Shown here piece by piece: positions 6,012-6,867 of a stretch of DNA of 6,867 nucleotides. Both the position numbers and the translations under genes were made by a program. Numbering within the stretch: the stretch's first letter is position 1; every line of letters begins with the position of its first letter. The stretch spans positions 1-6,867 of the forward strand of contig JAFAKZ010000599.1 in the NCBI GenBank assembly GCA_019234745.1. The letters run 5' to 3'. The notes under the pieces were generated by a model. The model searched no databases, had not been told where the DNA came from, and saw only the letters and a list, made by a program, of their open reading frames with translations. The DNA is from Burkholderiales bacterium. Its GTDB lineage: Bacteria; Pseudomonadota; Gammaproteobacteria; Burkholderiales; Chitinimonadaceae.

Positions 6012-6123
6012 TTGCCTAGCGCGGGGCGCCTAAGCCTGCGCCATATCGGTGCAAAGGGCGCGCCAATATCGGGCGTTTCACCGGGGCTGGCTACCGAAGC
6101 GCCTTGATTTCTGGTAAGGTTAG

Positions 6124-6213
6124 GTATCGCTGCGAAGTCCGGGTGGGGATTCCACCTGCAGCGGTACAAGCTCGCCCGAGCAATCGGGCCCAGTTTCCTG
6201 CCGGAGAGGCGGG
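6124..6213 (+). promoter_or_regulatory. Candidate structured 5' leader of nadA (three hairpins)
   Basis: Hairpin 1 pairs GTATCGCTGC (6124-6133) with GCAGCGGTAC (6158-6167), 10 bp with one G-U, and inside it GGTGG (6142-6146) with CCACC (6152-6156) around a GGATT loop. The asymmetric bulge AGTCC (6136-6140) is complementary to that loop, an alternative or pseudoknot pairing. Hairpin 2 is GCCCGA (6174-6179), GCAA tetraloop of GNRA type, TCGGGC (6184-6189). Hairpin 3 is CCTGCC (6197-6202) with GGCGGG (6208-6213), one U-G pair, loop GGAGA. The nadA ribosome-binding site begins 10 bases later. I do not recognise a known riboswitch class. Confidence 0.4.
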
Positions 6214-6234
6214 CATCTACATGGAGGAACTCCC

Positions 6235-6867
6235 ATGTCCAAGCGTGTTGTCACGCTGGCGCATTACTACACGGCGCCGGAAATCCAGCAAATGGCCGAC
6301 AAGGTCGGCGACAGTCTAGAACTCTCGCTTTACGCCCGTGAGGCGGAAGCGGACATCATCGTATTCGCCGGCGTGCGCTTCATGGCCGAAACGGCCAAGA
6401 TCCTGAACCCGCGAACTGAGGTCATCCTGCCCGACCAGGGCTCGACCTGCAGCCTCGTCACGCAGACCGACGTCAAGCGCCTCAAGGCCTGGCGCGAGAA
6501 GCACGCCGACTACGTGCACGTCGCCTATATCAATTCCAGTGCCGAGCATAAGGCCCTGGCCGATTGGATCGTCACCAGCCGCAATGTGGACGACATCATT
6601 GCCAGCCTTTATGCCGAGGGCAAGAAGGTGATCTTCTCGCCGGACCGCAACATGGGCGCCTACCTGAACTACCAGTACGGCTACGACATGCCCGTCTGGA
6701 GCGCCGTGTGCGAGGTGCACGACAAATTCAACGAGCGCGCGCTCAACGAAGGCATGGCGGCGGTCGAGGGCCCGAAATACCTGATCGCCCACCCGGAAAG
6801 CCCCTTGCCCGTGCTCAAGCGCGCTGACTACGTGGGGTCCACGTCCGGCATGCTGAACTGGGTGAAG
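6235..6867 (+). CDS. nadA: Quinolinate synthase NadA, N-terminal part (3' truncated by window)
   Basis: The first 211 codons of quinolinate synthase, the [4Fe-4S] enzyme that condenses iminoaspartate with dihydroxyacetone phosphate to quinolinate in de novo NAD synthesis (cytoplasm). Family signatures in order: LAHYYTAPEIQQMAD (8-22), GDSLELS, FAGVRFMAETAKILNP, the first cluster cysteine Cys72 in GSTCSL, YINSSAEHKALADWIVTS, FSPDRNMGAYL, the second cysteine Cys159 in VCEVHDKF, AHPESPLPV and GSTSGML near the window edge. The third cluster cysteine lies beyond it. Compared with E. coli NadA the protein lacks about 35-40 N-terminal residues and begins directly at the first core strand; I believe short-type NadAs like this exist. 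ATG 6235 has a strong GGAGGA at 6223-6228 with a six-base spacer. The leader upstream is rich in hairpins, so post-transcriptional control is possible. Confidence 0.96.
   Translation, partial: MSKRVVTLAHYYTAPEIQQMADKVGDSLELSLYAREAEADIIVFAGVRFMAETAKILNPRTEVILPDQGSTCSLVTQTDVKRLKAWREKHADYVHVAYINSSAEHKALADWIVTSRNVDDIIASLYAEGKKVIFSPDRNMGAYLNYQYGYDMPVWSAVCEVHDKFNERALNEGMAAVEGPKYLIAHPESPLPVLKRADYVGSTSGMLNWVK

Larger units (their letters stand above)
5719..6234. other. 516-base intergenic region with candidate RNA elements
   Basis: No convincing protein gene exists here on either strand; open frames lack good starts or run through the terminator hairpin. From left to right it holds a perfect terminator hairpin with its T tract on the minus strand, a cluster of inverted repeats (5861-5954), a sigma-54-like element on the minus strand, an AT-rich stretch (5959-5990) that stands out from the GC-rich surroundings, a 19-base imperfect dyad (5993-6011), an AscI-type palindrome at 6057-6064, a short repeat of ATATCGG (6043-6049 and 6066-6072), and three hairpins before nadA. 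The nadA promoter is not clear. TTGATT at 5978 and again at 6104 could be -35 elements, but neither has a good -10 at the right distance. Confidence 0.7.

Noticed and set aside
5719..6234. tRNA, 6S, SRP, RNase P, tmRNA or known riboswitch in the long intergenic region.
   Set aside because: None of their conserved signatures (for example the TTCGAAT T-loop of tRNAs or the SRP GGAAGG core) was found on either strand.

Overview
The window is GC-rich, densely coded gammaproteobacterial chromosome. Protein resemblances, judged from memory with no search, point to the Xanthomonadales (Xanthomonadaceae/Rhodanobacteraceae: Dyella, Luteibacter or Rhodanobacter-like). The supporting features are a PepSY-PhoP-PhoQ cluster, a short-N-terminus NadA, and a thioester-type bacterial alpha-2-macroglobulin. 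All supported protein genes lie on the + strand. There is no sign of insertion sequences, phage, CRISPR, tRNA or rRNA.

Layout. 1-2136 is the C-terminal part of a bacterial alpha-2-macroglobulin with an intact CLEQ thioester motif; its 5' end lies outside the window. 2204-2614 encodes a small lipoprotein with an Ala/Lys/Pro-rich tail. It is closely followed, and probably translationally coupled, to a Crp/Fnr regulator at 2625-3278. A 158-base gap (3279-3436) carries a hexamer-N5-hexamer direct repeat and a perfect 16-base dyad, likely the control region of the next operon. That operon is a secreted single-PepSY-domain protein (3437-3670), a PhoP-like response regulator (3699-4373) and a PhoQ-like histidine kinase (4387-5718). 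A 516-base intergenic region follows, then the start of nadA (quinolinate synthase, 6235 to the window end).

Function. The PepSY-PhoP-PhoQ genes form an envelope-stress/cation-type two-component system with a periplasmic accessory protein. The macroglobulin and lipoprotein are also envelope proteins, so most of the window concerns the cell envelope. nadA belongs to NAD biosynthesis and is probably an independent unit.

The most interesting part is 5719-6234. At its left end is a perfect 10-bp terminator hairpin whose seven-base T tract lies on the minus strand, although no minus-strand protein gene exists here. About 160 bases upstream in that direction is a near-consensus sigma-54 (-24/-12) element. 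Together they outline a candidate minus-strand small RNA of about 190 nt. At its right end, directly before the nadA ribosome-binding site, three consecutive hairpins form a candidate structured leader. Both are inferences from sequence alone.
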